Below are positions 1-8,668 of a stretch of DNA of 64,000 bases, one piece after another; position 1 is the first letter of the stretch; every line of letters starts with the position of its first letter. A program made the translations under genes and the position numbers. The stretch lies in the NCBI RefSeq assembly GCF_003111665.1, contig NZ_CP022188.1, positions 3,782,001-3,846,000 of the forward strand, given 5' to 3'. Under the pieces are notes generated by a model. The model searched no databases. It was not told the origin of the DNA and saw only the letters and a program-made list of their open reading frames with translations. Source of the stretch: Parazoarcus communis (GTDB taxonomy: Bacteria; Pseudomonadota; Gammaproteobacteria; Burkholderiales; Rhodocyclaceae).

Positions 1-352
1 TCACGCGCAACCCGTTGAGCTTGTGCAAGCCTTCCACCAGACGCGCCACGTGCACGCCGAAGCGCGACGCCACCTGCTCGGCAGCGTCGTCGATGTACTC
101 ACCGACTGCAAACAGCAATGCAGCGACCCGGGTGTCGGCGTCGAGCCTGAGGGAAGCGACAATGAGGGCCGTGCCGAGCGCATGAGTCCATGCCGACTCG
201 CCCGTACCCAGCACCCTGCCTTCGTAAGCCTCGGCAGCCAGTTCGAGCGCCTGCTCGATAGTCGCCCGCTCAAGCGGCGTCATTCCTTCCGCGAGCAGTT
301 CGATTGGTGGCCCTGACGCATCCTGGGCAATAGCGTGTGTAACGAAAACCAT
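1..352 (-). CDS. relA: GTP pyrophosphokinase RelA, N-terminal fragment (cut by window edge)
   Basis: Reading the minus strand from an ATG at 350-352 gives 117 uninterrupted codons running off the window start. The translation contains a degenerate HD-type domain (around residues 55-95: GESAWTHALGTALI, then LDADTRVAALLFAVGEYI) followed by RFGVHVARLVEGLHKL. In the RelA/SpoT family this is the N-terminal hydrolase domain. The HD residues that SpoT keeps in the LLHDxxED region are replaced here by LLFAVGEY, as in RelA, whose hydrolase is inactive. The full protein would make (p)ppGpp on stalled ribosomes, but its synthetase domain is outside the window. It is divergent from the PBP-like gene at 457, and the 104 bp between them should hold both promoters. 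Family confident; RelA over SpoT is inferred from the missing HD residues. Confidence 0.8.
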   Translation of the reverse strand, partial: MVFVTHAIAQDASGPPIELLAEGMTPLERATIEQALELAAEAYEGRVLGTGESAWTHALGTALIVASLRLDADTRVAALLFAVGEYIDDAAEQVASRFGVHVARLVEGLHKLNGLRV

Positions 353-456
353 GGGAGCGATTATCCCATATCAGATGCAGGGCAGTGCTAACATCCACAC
401 GGATTTCCTGCGATGCCCACAGCATCGTTTTACCTGTCACTCACTCCCCGCCTCTC

Positions 457-3400
457 ATGCAGCAATCTCCCGAAGCCCGCTCCTCCCAACGCACCCGACC
501 GCTGCGATGGCTTGTCCTGCTGTGTCTTGTCGCTGCCATCGGCGCAGGCATCATGCTGCTTGCGGAGGAAATGCGCACATCAGCCCTGCAGGCCCGCTAT
601 CTCAGCAAGATTGCAAGTGAAACCGGATTCCAGCTGGAGGCGGGAGCGGGCGAACTCGTGCCTGCGCCACCCGGCCCCTACGATAGCCGCCTCGGATACA
701 ACCAGATGCCTGCCTTCGTGCAGCGACTCAGCAGCCGGGGTTACACGGTTACCCGGCAGGCACGCGCGAGCGCGCGGCTGGTGGAGTTGAACGACCTCGG
801 CCTGTTTCCGATTTACCGCGAAAAGAATCAGGGCGGCCTCACTCTGCTCGACTGCCAGGCGAACCCGCTGCACGTGTCGCGCTACCCGGAGCGCACCTAC
901 CCTGCCTTCGAGGACGTGCCCCGCCTCCTCGTCGACACGCTGCTGTTCATCGAGAACCGCGAACTGCTCGACCCCGGTCGCCCCAAACGCAACCCGGCGG
1001 TCGAATGGGACCGCTTTGCACGGGCCGCCTTTGACCAGCTCCTCGGCCTGATCGACGAGAACCGCAGTACTCCGGGCGGCAGTACGCTGGCCACACAGAT
1101 CGAAAAATATCGCCACTCTCCGGATGGGCGCACGAGTTCACGCGAGCAAAAACTCAAGCAGATGGCCAGTGCGTCCCTGAGGTCCTACCTCGAAGGCGAG
1201 GACACACTCGCAGCGCGCAGGCGCATCGTCACCGACTACCTCAATACCGTGCCGCTTTCGGCAAAGACCGGTTTTGGCGAGGTCAACGGCATTGGCGACG
1301 GGCTGTGGGCGTGGTACGAACGAGACTTCGGTGAAGTCAACACCCTGCTCGAGGCGCAATCGAACACCTCAGGAACGCGCAAGATCAGGTTCCAGGATTC
1401 AGGCGATGAGGATCTGCTGGGACAGGCGCTCGCCTACAAGCAGGCCCTGTCCCTGATGATCGCGCAACGCCGTCCGTCCTATTATCTTGCCGGCAACGCG
1501 CAGAGCCTCGGCAGTCTCACCGACAGCTATCTGCGTCTTCTTACCGAAGCCGGCATCATTCAGCCAGCGCTTCGCGATGCGGCGCTTGCCCTGCCACTCA
1601 AGCTGCGCGAGGGGCCCGCAGTCCCTCCGCAAACCGCCTTCGTCACACGAAAGGCCGGCAACGCCCTGCGGACCCATCTGTCGAGCCAGCTTGGCATTGC
1701 ACGTTTCTACGACCTCGACCGGCTCGATCTCACTGCTGGAAGCACGCTGCACGGCGGCATCCAGTCGGCGGTGACAACCCTGTTGCGCGGCATCAGCGAT
1801 CCGGCGCAAGCGGAAGCGCTCGGCTTGATCGGGCCACGCATGTTTGCCCCCGGGCAGGATCCTTCCCGCGTGCTGTTCAGCTTCACCCTTTACGAGCGCG
1901 TTGGCGCAGCCAATCTCCTGCGGATTCAGACAGATAGCTATGACCAACCCTTCGACATCAACGAGGGCGCCAAACTCGACCTCGGCTCGACAGCCAAGCT
2001 CCGAACGCTGGTGACCTACCTCGAGATCATCGCCGAGCTTCACAAGCTGTACGGCACGCACAGCCGTGAAGCGCTGCGGAGCACCCCGCGCAGTTCGAAC
2101 AACCCGCTGCTGAACTGGGCGCTCGACTATCTGGCCTCGACCGATGAACGCAAGCTCCGGCCCATGCTTGAGGCCGCCATGCAGCGCACGTACTCGGCCA
2201 ATCCCGGCGAGAGATTCTTTACCGGTGGCGGACTTCACAGCTTCGAAAACTTCAGTCGCGACGACAACAACAAGATCATGCCGGTGCAGATCGCCTTCCG
2301 CCACTCGGTCAACCTCGTCTTCATCCGCATGATGCGGGATATCGTGCGCTATACGGTGAGCAACAACCCCGCCGTAGCCGACATCTTCGAAGACCCGGAC
2401 GATCCTCGCCGCAAGGCCTACCTCACCCGTTTTGCCGACCGCGAGGGCAGGATTTTTCTGAACGGCTTCTTCCGCAAGTACCAGGGCAAGACCGGCGACG
2501 AGGCGCTGTCACGCGTGCTCGAAGGTATTCGCGTCACGCCACGACGACTTGCGGTCATCCTGCGTTCGGTGCGCCCGCAACTGGATGCAAAAGCCTTCGC
2601 CGAACAGATGCGCCAGCATCTCGATGCGCCGGCACAGTTGAGCGACGTCGACCTTCAGGACCTTTACACCCGCTTCGACCCGGAGCGCTATTCCCTCCCC
2701 GATCGTGGCTACCTCGCAGGCATCCATCCGCTCGAACTGTGGCTGCTCGCCTTCCTTCAGGCCAACCCGGGCGCCACCCACGCACAGATCACCGAGGCCA
2801 GCCAGGAGCAGCGCATTGAGGTCTACACCTGGCTCTTCCGTACCCGTCACCGCAATGCTCAGGATGTGCGCATCCGCAGCCTGCTTGAGGTCGAGGCATT
2901 CATCGACATCGCACGCCGATGGCATCGGTTGGGTTACCCCTTCGAGGCGCTGACCCCCTCGTACGCCACGTCGATCGGCAGCTCCGCCGACCGCCCTGCA
3001 GCGCTTGCCGAACTCGTTGGCATCCTGGTGAATGACGGCCTCCGGCTCCCCGTCGTGCGGATCGAGCGACTGCACTTCGCCGCAGACACCCCTTATGAAA
3101 CCTACATGGAGCGTGCGCCCGGACCCGGCGAACAGGTGCTGCCGCCCGAGGTCGCACAGGTTGCACGTGAGGCCATGATCGACGTCGCGACACAGGGCAC
3201 GGCGCGACGCCTCAGCGGCGCGTTTGTCCGCGACGACGGAAGCCCGCTCGTGGTCGGCGGCAAGACGGGAACCGGGGACCATCGCTACGAGGTCTATGGT
3301 CCGGGCGGTGTCCTGGTCAGTTCGCGCGTCGTCACCCGTTCGGCGACGCTGATCTTTCTCGCAGGCGATCGATTCTTCGGGACGCTGACGGCCTTCGCAG

Positions 3401-3558
3401 CCGAGCCCTATGCGGCGGATTACCAGTTCACCAGTTCGCTCGCGGTCCAACTACTCTCCCGCGGCATTGCGCCGCTGCTCAAGCCACTGTGGAGCGAAGC
3501 TGCGACGAGCCGCGGCACAGCCTGCTCGGCACCAGTGGCCCACGAGGGCAGCAGCTAG
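457..3558 (+). CDS. Large penicillin-binding-protein-like protein (GT51-like + transpeptidase domains)
   Basis: A 1033-residue membrane-anchored periplasmic protein. I start it at the ATG at 457 (MQQSPEARSS), just before a basic stretch and one TM helix (about residues 18-42), not at the ATG at 385, which adds a Cys-rich, non-basic leader. A GT51-like peptidoglycan glycosyltransferase region spans about 145-300, with GGST at 207-210. The first catalytic Glu is kept (E166 in FIENREL), but the motif-III Glu (RKxxE in the family) aligns with Gln235 (EQKLKQ). The transpeptidase motifs are intact: S511-T-A-K514, S617-V-N619 and K936-T-G938. The SxN-KTG gap is 317 residues, well above the roughly 140 usual in class A PBPs, so there is a large helical insertion between about 650 and 870. 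Probably a cell-wall transpeptidase with a weakened or lost polymerase; it is not one of the standard PBP1a/1b/1c types. Confidence 0.8.
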   Translation: MQQSPEARSSQRTRPLRWLVLLCLVAAIGAGIMLLAEEMRTSALQARYLSKIASETGFQLEAGAGELVPAPPGPYDSRLGYNQMPAFVQRLSSRGYTVTRQARASARLVELNDLGLFPIYREKNQGGLTLLDCQANPLHVSRYPERTYPAFEDVPRLLVDTLLFIENRELLDPGRPKRNPAVEWDRFARAAFDQLLGLIDENRSTPGGSTLATQIEKYRHSPDGRTSSREQKLKQMASASLRSYLEGEDTLAARRRIVTDYLNTVPLSAKTGFGEVNGIGDGLWAWYERDFGEVNTLLEAQSNTSGTRKIRFQDSGDEDLLGQALAYKQALSLMIAQRRPSYYLAGNAQSLGSLTDSYLRLLTEAGIIQPALRDAALALPLKLREGPAVPPQTAFVTRKAGNALRTHLSSQLGIARFYDLDRLDLTAGSTLHGGIQSAVTTLLRGISDPAQAEALGLIGPRMFAPGQDPSRVLFSFTLYERVGAANLLRIQTDSYDQPFDINEGAKLDLGSTAKLRTLVTYLEIIAELHKLYGTHSREALRSTPRSSNNPLLNWALDYLASTDERKLRPMLEAAMQRTYSANPGERFFTGGGLHSFENFSRDDNNKIMPVQIAFRHSVNLVFIRMMRDIVRYTVSNNPAVADIFEDPDDPRRKAYLTRFADREGRIFLNGFFRKYQGKTGDEALSRVLEGIRVTPRRLAVILRSVRPQLDAKAFAEQMRQHLDAPAQLSDVDLQDLYTRFDPERYSLPDRGYLAGIHPLELWLLAFLQANPGATHAQITEASQEQRIEVYTWLFRTRHRNAQDVRIRSLLEVEAFIDIARRWHRLGYPFEALTPSYATSIGSSADRPAALAELVGILVNDGLRLPVVRIERLHFAADTPYETYMERAPGPGEQVLPPEVAQVAREAMIDVATQGTARRLSGAFVRDDGSPLVVGGKTGTGDHRYEVYGPGGVLVSSRVVTRSATLIFLAGDRFFGTLTAFAAEPYAADYQFTSSLAVQLLSRGIAPLLKPLWSEAATSRGTACSAPVAHEGSS

Positions 3559-3565
3559 GATCACG

Positions 3566-3593
3566 GCTGCCAGACAGTTCCCTGTTTGGCAGC
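3566..3593. terminator. Hairpin after the PBP-like gene
   Basis: An inverted repeat begins 7 bp after the stop codon. The 12-bp stem (GCTGCCAGACAG / CTGTTTGGCAGC, one G-T pair) has a TTCC tetraloop. No T-run follows, so it is either a weak or Rho-assisted terminator or an mRNA-end stabiliser. The position fits the end of the PBP transcript. Confidence 0.4.
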
Positions 3594-3641
3594 GGGCGCG
3601 CCTGTGCCATCATCCGGCCTCGTCTTGACCAAGTGCGCGCA

Positions 3642-4535
3642 ATGAAACGCCTCACAGCCAACCCATATCTGCTGCTTTCACTCACCGCCCTGTTCTGGGC
3701 GGGCAACATGGTGCTCGGTCGCGGCATCCGTGGCGACGTGCCACCGATCGCGCTCGCCTTCTGGCGCTGGTCGATTGCCTTTGCACTCGTACTGCCATTC
3801 GCCCTGCCGCACTTGCGTGCGCAATGGCCGAAACTGCGCGCGGCCTGGAAAGAAGTGCTTGTCCTCGGGGTTCTCGGCGTCGGCTGTTACAACACCTTTG
3901 CCTACCTCGCGCTGCAGCACACCACCGCCACCAACGCCACCCTGCTCAACTCCTTCATTCCAATCGCGACAATCGCGCTTGCCTTCGTGCTGCTGGGCAA
4001 GCGGCTGCACCGACTCGAGGCCGCTGGCGTCGTCGTCTCATTGGTGGGCGTTACCGTCATCGTGAGCCGCGGCAGCATCGACACACTGCTCGGGCTCAGC
4101 CTCAACGCGGGCGACCTGTGGATGCTCGGCGCAGTGCTGGTCTGGGGGCTGTACACCGTCGGCTTGCAGTGGCGCCCCCAAGGCGTGCACCCGATGCTGA
4201 TGCTTGCCGCGCTCACCCTTGTCGGCCTTACTGCGCTGACGCCCGTCTATCTGTGGGAGCTGAGTACCGATCGCCACATCGTGCTGTCCGCGGCATCCCT
4301 GACCGGCATCCTTTACACCGGGGTCTTTCCGGGCTTTCTTGGCTACGTTTTCTACAACGCCGGCGTGGCCGCCGTCGGCCCCAGCAGGGCTTCACTCTTT
4401 ATCCACCTGATGCCAGTGTTCGCCACCATCCTGGCGGCGATTTTCCTTGGCGAGCGGCCTTATGCATACCACTTCATCGGCATTTCGTTCGTCTTCTCGG
4501 GCATCCTGCTGACAACCCGCCGGCCCGCCACCTAG
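3642..4535 (+). CDS. EamA/DMT-family transporter
   Basis: A 297-residue polytopic inner-membrane protein of the drug/metabolite transporter superfamily, with two EamA repeats of five TM helices each (about residues 8-140 and 150-290). The first helix has the family-typical NPYLLLSLTALFWAGN pattern, and the second repeat ends in FLGERPYAYHFIGISF. Members export amino acids, nucleobases or other small metabolites, but the substrate cannot be read from sequence. The start is the ATG at 3642; an upstream extension would be soluble and non-family. mtfA follows after 4 bp, so the two are probably cotranscribed. Confidence 0.88.
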   Translation: MKRLTANPYLLLSLTALFWAGNMVLGRGIRGDVPPIALAFWRWSIAFALVLPFALPHLRAQWPKLRAAWKEVLVLGVLGVGCYNTFAYLALQHTTATNATLLNSFIPIATIALAFVLLGKRLHRLEAAGVVVSLVGVTVIVSRGSIDTLLGLSLNAGDLWMLGAVLVWGLYTVGLQWRPQGVHPMLMLAALTLVGLTALTPVYLWELSTDRHIVLSAASLTGILYTGVFPGFLGYVFYNAGVAAVGPSRASLFIHLMPVFATILAAIFLGERPYAYHFIGISFVFSGILLTTRRPAT

Positions 4536-4539
4536 CACG

Positions 4540-5334
4540 ATGCTGAAACGTTTCAGGAAATGGCTTGGACTCGAGAAACCGCGGCCCGTCGTCGCGGACA
4601 CGGTCTGGCGCAAGGTCGAATCCAGCCTGCCGTTTCTCGAGTTCCTGGCGTTTTCCGATCGGCTTCGTCTGCGCGAACTGGCACTGGATCTTCTGGCCGA
4701 AAAGGAGTTCCATGGCGCGCAAGGCCTTGAACTGACGGACGAGATTCTTCTCGGCGTGGCCTTGCAGGCAAGCCTGCCGGTGCTCAACATCGGCCTCGAG
4801 GCCTATCGGGGCTGGGTGGGCATCATCGTTTATCCCGGTGATTTCGTCATTCCGCGCCACGAAACCGACGAAGCCGGCGTGGTGCACGATTACGACGATG
4901 AGGTGCTGGGTGAGGCATGGCCCGGCGGGCCGGTGCTGGTGTCCTGGTTCGGGGGCCATCAGCCGTTCGGCGTAAACGTGGTGATCCATGAATTCGCGCA
5001 CAAGCTCGACATGGCAAATGGAGAAGCCGATGGATTTCCGGCCCTCCCAGCCCGCATGTCACGCCGGGACTGGGCTGCCGCATTCACGCCGGCCTATGAG
5101 AAGCTCTGCGCCCAGGTCGATGCGGACGAGACGCCCGCACTCGACCCCTACGGCAGTGAGAATCCCGGCGAGTTCTTCGCTGTGGCGTCCGAAGCCTTCT
5201 TCGAAACGCCTGGCCAGCTGCACGACACGTTTCCCGCGGTCTATGATCAATTGAAGTCATACTACGGCCTGGATCCTGCAGCGGGTGAGGCTTGCCTGAG
5301 GGGAAATCCAGGCCCGCATCCGGACGCGACATGA
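4540..5334 (+). CDS. mtfA: MtfA-family zinc-dependent peptidase
   Basis: A 264-residue cytosolic protein of the DUF980/M90 family. It has the zincin motif HEFAHKLDM (H150, E151, H154) and the downstream glutamate-containing segment NPGEFFAVASEAFFE, which supplies the third zinc ligand in this family. E. coli MtfA binds the repressor Mlc and so affects ptsG, and it also has aminopeptidase activity; whether Mlc exists here cannot be seen. The length matches the family. It lies between the EamA gene (4-bp gap) and the flavodoxin-like gene, whose ATG overlaps its stop (ATGA). Confidence 0.88.
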   Translation: MLKRFRKWLGLEKPRPVVADTVWRKVESSLPFLEFLAFSDRLRLRELALDLLAEKEFHGAQGLELTDEILLGVALQASLPVLNIGLEAYRGWVGIIVYPGDFVIPRHETDEAGVVHDYDDEVLGEAWPGGPVLVSWFGGHQPFGVNVVIHEFAHKLDMANGEADGFPALPARMSRRDWAAAFTPAYEKLCAQVDADETPALDPYGSENPGEFFAVASEAFFETPGQLHDTFPAVYDQLKSYYGLDPAAGEACLRGNPGPHPDAT

Positions 5335-5795
5335 GTGCGAAAAAACGTCTGCTGATTGTCTATCACACCCAGTCCGGCAACACCGGGCGCCTTGCTGAGG
5401 CCGTGCTGGCTGGCGCACGGCGTACGGCCGAAACCGAGACAGTGATGCTTCGCGCCTTCGATGCCGGCACCGACGACCTGCTCGCATGTGATGGACTGCT
5501 GCTGGGAACGCCCGAAAATTTCGGCTACATGTCTGGGGCGCTCAAGGACTTCTTCGATCGCACCTACTATCCTTGTGAGGGCAAGACCACCGGACTGCCC
5601 TTTGCGGTCTTCATCAGCGCAGGCAATGACGGTACGGGCGCGGTGCGCGAGATTGGCAGGATTGCCAACGGATATGGCTGGCGCGCCATCAACGAAGCCC
5701 TGATCGTGCGCAAGGAAATCACCGCGGCAGACCTCGAGAGTGCTGCCGAACTGGGTGAAGCGATGGCCAGCGGATTATCAATGGGTATTTTCTGA
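5331..5795 (+). CDS. Flavodoxin-like / NADPH-dependent FMN reductase family protein
   Basis: A 154-residue protein with the flavodoxin fold. The N-terminal phosphate-binding loop is YHTQSGNTGRLAEAV (residues 10-24), the second FMN loop is GTPENFGYMSGALKDFFDR, and the third is ISAGNDGTGAVREI. It should bind FMN and act as a small electron carrier or quinone/FMN reductase in the cytosol; the partner is unknown. The start at 5331 overlaps the mtfA stop by 4 bp, indicating translational coupling. An upstream in-frame ATG at 5292 lies inside mtfA and adds non-family residues. Confidence 0.82.
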   Translation: MSAKKRLLIVYHTQSGNTGRLAEAVLAGARRTAETETVMLRAFDAGTDDLLACDGLLLGTPENFGYMSGALKDFFDRTYYPCEGKTTGLPFAVFISAGNDGTGAVREIGRIANGYGWRAINEALIVRKEITAADLESAAELGEAMASGLSMGIF

Positions 5796-5811
5796 AAGGC
5801 AAAATCGCGCT

Positions 5812-5831
5812 AAGCACGCCATGGCGTGCTT
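5812..5831. terminator. Perfect 20-bp palindrome after the flavodoxin-like gene
   Basis: AAGCACGCCATGGCGTGCTT is a perfect palindrome 16 bp after the stop codon, followed by TGTGT. As RNA it would form a stem closed by a small loop. No clear T-run follows, so it may be a terminator or an operator for the host-attachment gene 145 bp downstream. Confidence 0.4.
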
Positions 5832-5975
5832 GTGTCAAGGCACTGCCTCACGGTGCATTTCAGATTGCGCACAAGGGGACTAATAAGACTTGCCAGTCGT
5901 GCATCACCCTGTCTAAGCTGGAAGTGCTGTTACCCAACACAGCAACCTGCTTCTCTCAGTAACGGAGGGTGTCAC

Positions 5976-6407
5976 ATGGCTATTACCTGGATTCTGGTTG
6001 CCAACGCCAGCCTGGCAAAACTGTATGCGAACCTCGGCCCGAACAAGGGCCTCAAGCTGGTCAAGGAGCTGATCCACCCTGAAAGCAGGCAGAAAAATGC
6101 CGAGCTTGCAAGCGACCGCACAGGAAGTACCGGCGGAAACGGCGGTCCGATGGAACCGCACTCGATTCCCAAGCAGCATGAAGCGAAGGTGTTCGCGCAG
6201 GAAATTGCCACCGCGCTCTATAACGGCCGGGCGAGCAACGCCTTCAAGCGTGCAATCATCGTCGCCCCGCCTGCCTTCATGGGAATGTTGAATAACTCCC
6301 TCGATGCACCCACTGCGCAACTGGTCAGTGATCGTTTCGAGAAGGACTATACCAAGGCACCCGAGTCGGAACTCGCCAGCCGACTATCAAAAGCCATTTT
6401 TCTTTGA
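5976..6407 (+). CDS. Host-attachment-family protein
   Basis: A 143-residue protein matching the family annotated as host attachment protein, first named for a plant-associated bacterium. It opens with TWILVANASLAKLYAN, and a conserved centre (HEAKVFAQEIATALYNGR, then IIVAPPAFMGMLNNSL) is followed by the C-terminal LASRLSKAIFL. The fold resembles archaeal release-factor-1/Pelota-type domains, and the biochemical role is unknown. The start is the ATG at 5976, preceded by a purine-rich AACGGAGGG site; the frame stays open upstream but that part looks non-coding. It is a monocistronic unit with a palindrome upstream and a hairpin terminator downstream. Confidence 0.82.
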   Translation: MAITWILVANASLAKLYANLGPNKGLKLVKELIHPESRQKNAELASDRTGSTGGNGGPMEPHSIPKQHEAKVFAQEIATALYNGRASNAFKRAIIVAPPAFMGMLNNSLDAPTAQLVSDRFEKDYTKAPESELASRLSKAIFL

Positions 6408-6465
6408 TTCTTCGAGCGTCTCCTGACCGGGGACGATGGTGAGGGCTCGTCCCCACCGAAGAGCC

Positions 6466-6491
6466 GCGGGGCGCTTTGCGCCCCGCAATTT
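6466..6491 (+). terminator. Hairpin terminator after host-attachment gene
   Basis: A perfect 9-bp GC stem GCGGGGCGC / GCGCCCCGC with a TTT loop, followed by AATTTCG. It lies about 60 bp after the stop codon. The U-tract is short, so efficiency is uncertain. Confidence 0.6.
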
Positions 6492-6582
6492 CGTTCACCG
6501 CACGGAAAATGCATGGCGGCCCCTGCCCCGAACAGATGCGAGGCGGCGATAATGCAGGCCTGTCTCCTTCGCCTGCCCGCAT

Positions 6583-7236
6583 ATGTCCTCATACCCCCAT
6601 GTCCTGTTCGACCTCGATGGCACCCTGATCGACTCCGCACCAGCGATCGTTGCCAGTTTTCGCGATGCCTTTGCCTGCGCTGGCCTGACCCCGACGGTCG
6701 CAATCGACAGCAACATCATCGGCCCGCCCCTGCTCGAAACGCTCGAACTTCTGAGCGGCAGCCAGGACCCGGCGCTGACCGCCACCCTCGCCGAACACTT
6801 CAAGGCCAGCTACGACACCACGGGCCTGCTGCAAACTGCGGCTTACGACGGAATCGGCGAGATGCTGGCGCAGCTGAACACAGCCGGACGCTCGCTCTCG
6901 ATCGCCACCAACAAACGCATTCACCCTACGCGGCTGATCCTCGATCATCTGGGCTGGACCACCTATTTTGACGCAGTCTATGCACTGGACCTGTTCCAGC
7001 CCCGACTCGCCAACAAGGCTGCGATGATCGGGCGTCTGCTCGCAGACCGAAGCATTCCGGTATCCGCTGCGGTCTACATCGGAGATCGTGCGGAAGACGG
7101 CGAATCGGCCGATGCAAACAATCTTCCCTTCATTGCCACAACCTGGGGATACGGGAGTCTGGAGCGAGACGAGCTGTCACCGCACTGGCGCGCAGCCGCA
7201 ACGCCTGCAGACCTGTTGAAGCTGCTTCTGGACTGA
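6583..7236 (+). CDS. HAD-family hydrolase (phosphoglycolate-phosphatase-like)
   Basis: A 217-residue cytosolic HAD subfamily IA phosphatase. Motif I is FDLDGTLIDS at residues 9-18 (nucleophile Asp), motif II lies in LSIATNKR, and motif III/IV is VYIGDRAEDGESADANN. The helical cap between motifs I and II resembles Gph/PPase-like enzymes. Substrates are probably small phosphorylated metabolites; identity as phosphoglycolate phosphatase is not proven. The gene is convergent with ispF (100-bp gap). Confidence 0.85.
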   Translation: MSSYPHVLFDLDGTLIDSAPAIVASFRDAFACAGLTPTVAIDSNIIGPPLLETLELLSGSQDPALTATLAEHFKASYDTTGLLQTAAYDGIGEMLAQLNTAGRSLSIATNKRIHPTRLILDHLGWTTYFDAVYALDLFQPRLANKAAMIGRLLADRSIPVSAAVYIGDRAEDGESADANNLPFIATTWGYGSLERDELSPHWRAAATPADLLKLLLD

Positions 7237-7336
7237 TCGAACGGGCGGCAGGCAGTGATTGCAGGTTCGCTGCCTGGCTCCGCAGCAGACCGTCGGCCGG
7301 CGGCAGGGTGCCGCAGACCAGGCTCCATGGCTGTGC

Positions 7337-7828
7337 TCAGGCCGTCAAGGCAGCGAGCATCACGACGACCTGCGCCGCGATACCCTCACCGCGCCCGGTA
7401 AAGCCGAGCTTCTCGGTGGTCTTGCCCTTGATGTTCACAGCCGTGGCGTCCATTTCAAGGTCGGCCGCAATGTTACCGACCATGGCCGGTGCATGCGGCA
7501 GAATCTTCGGGGCCTTGCAGATCACCGTCGCATCGACGTTCACAACGCCCCAGCCAGCCTCTTTAACCCGTTCGAAAGCCGTCCGCAGCAGCACCCGGCT
7601 GTCAGCCCCCGCGTGCGCGGGGTCGGTATCCGGAAACAGGCGGCCGATGTCGCCAAGCCCCGCTGCGCCAAGCAAGGCGTCGGTCAGGGCATGCAGAAGC
7701 ACGTCGGCGTCCGAATGCCCGAGCAGGCCGCGCTCATGGGGGATGGTGACGCCGCCAACAACCAGCGGGCGCCCGGCGACGAGCGCATGTACGTCGAAGC
7801 CCTGTCCGATCCGAAACGGAATATTCAT
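7337..7828 (-). CDS. ispF: 2-C-methyl-D-erythritol 2,4-cyclodiphosphate synthase
   Basis: A 163-residue MEP-pathway enzyme that converts CDP-ME 2-phosphate to MEcPP and CMP in isoprenoid precursor synthesis. Signatures are [11 protein letters not shown] (zinc ligands Asp and His), [20 protein letters not shown], and the C-terminal [17 protein letters not shown]. The length is normal. Its ATG shares one base with the ispD stop codon (TGATG), so ispD and ispF are translationally coupled. Confidence 0.97.
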   Translation of the reverse strand: MNIPFRIGQGFDVHALVAGRPLVVGGVTIPHERGLLGHSDADVLLHALTDALLGAAGLGDIGRLFPDTDPAHAGADSRVLLRTAFERVKEAGWGVVNVDATVICKAPKILPHAPAMVGNIAADLEMDATAVNIKGKTTEKLGFTGRGEGIAAQVVVMLAALTA

Positions 7829-8535
7829 CAGTTCATGCCTTCACGGTTGTTCAGAATCCATTCGGCCAGATGCAGGTCGAGCGGATAGGTCACCTTAAGG
7901 TTGGTGGCATCGCCCTCGATGAGTCGCGGTCGCAGCCCCGCGGCCTCAATTGCACTGGCCTCGTCGGTCACGTTTCTGGCGCCTTCCAGCGCACGGCGCA
8001 GCATGATGTAGCGAAACATCTGCGGTGTCTGCGCCTGCCACAGGCTGTCGCGCGGGACGGTCGCCGCAACTTGCCGGTGCTCATCTGCGCGCTTGAGCGT
8101 ATCCGCAACCTGCACCCCCAGCAGACCACCAACCTCGTCATGGGCGAGTTCGCGCACGAGCTTGTCGATGTGCCAGGGCGCGAGGCAGGGACGCGCCGCG
8201 TCGTGCACCAGCACCCAGTCGCCGGCAGACGCCTCACCCGCAATTGCCCGCAAGCCGGCGAGCACGGTATCCGCACGTGTTGGGCCGCCGCAGAAAAGCG
8301 GAACCAGCTTGGGTTCGAGATCACGCCAGTCGTAGCGCGCCCATTCGGCATCGCCGACCGAGAGAATGACGAAGACCTTGTCGATCTCGGGCGCCGCACA
8401 CAAGGTGGCCAGCGCATGGCGGATCATCGGCTGACCCAGCAACGGGAGATACTGCTTGGGGCGGTCGGATGCCATGCGCGCACCGCTGCCGGCGGCCGGG
8501 ACGATGGCGAAATGCTTGGGGTGAGAGGTCTGCAT
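7828..8535 (-). CDS. ispD: 2-C-methyl-D-erythritol 4-phosphate cytidylyltransferase
   Basis: A 235-residue nucleotidyltransferase making CDP-ME from MEP and CTP, the step two before ispF. The CTP-binding loop is [20 protein letters not shown] near the N-terminus, with [10 protein letters not shown] in the middle and a C-terminal substrate-specific [16 protein letters not shown] start at the ATG at 8535 (MQTSHPKHF), since the upstream extension adds 12 non-family residues. It is divergent from the MgtC-like gene; dxr, the first committed MEP gene, is in the envelope operon at 46026. Confidence 0.96.
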   Translation of the reverse strand: MQTSHPKHFAIVPAAGSGARMASDRPKQYLPLLGQPMIRHALATLCAAPEIDKVFVILSVGDAEWARYDWRDLEPKLVPLFCGGPTRADTVLAGLRAIAGEASAGDWVLVHDAARPCLAPWHIDKLVRELAHDEVGGLLGVQVADTLKRADEHRQVAATVPRDSLWQAQTPQMFRYIMLRRALEGARNVTDEASAIEAAGLRPRLIEGDATNLKVTYPLDLHLAEWILNNREGMN

Positions 8536-8607
8536 GGCGCGGATTCTAACTGCAGCGCACGATTCCGCCATAACGCGTAATCGACTAGAGTGATTGCCGA
8601 GTCCGCA

Positions 8608-8649
8608 TCAGGCATTTACCTGACACCATCGAGCATCGTGAACGATGCT
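8608..8649 (+). promoter_or_regulatory. Two inverted repeats in the leader of the MgtC-like gene
   Basis: Upstream of 8669 there are two successive inverted repeats: TCAGG-N6-CCTGA (8608-8623) and AGCATCG-TGAA-CGATGCT (8632-8649). The second ends about 20 bp before the start codon, just ahead of the AAGGAAGG ribosome-binding site. They could be RNA hairpins affecting translation or protein-binding sites; no known motif is recognised. Confidence 0.35.
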
Positions 8650-8668
8650 TTACTGAAGGAAGGCACGC

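Noticed and set aside
23..316. Plus-strand open frame at the window start
   Set aside because: Antisense to a frame that reads as a convincing RelA N-terminus; its own translation has no family features.
385..456. Longer start for the PBP-like gene at 385
   Set aside because: The added 24 residues contain Cys/His and no basic N-region; the 457 start gives a normal type II membrane anchor.
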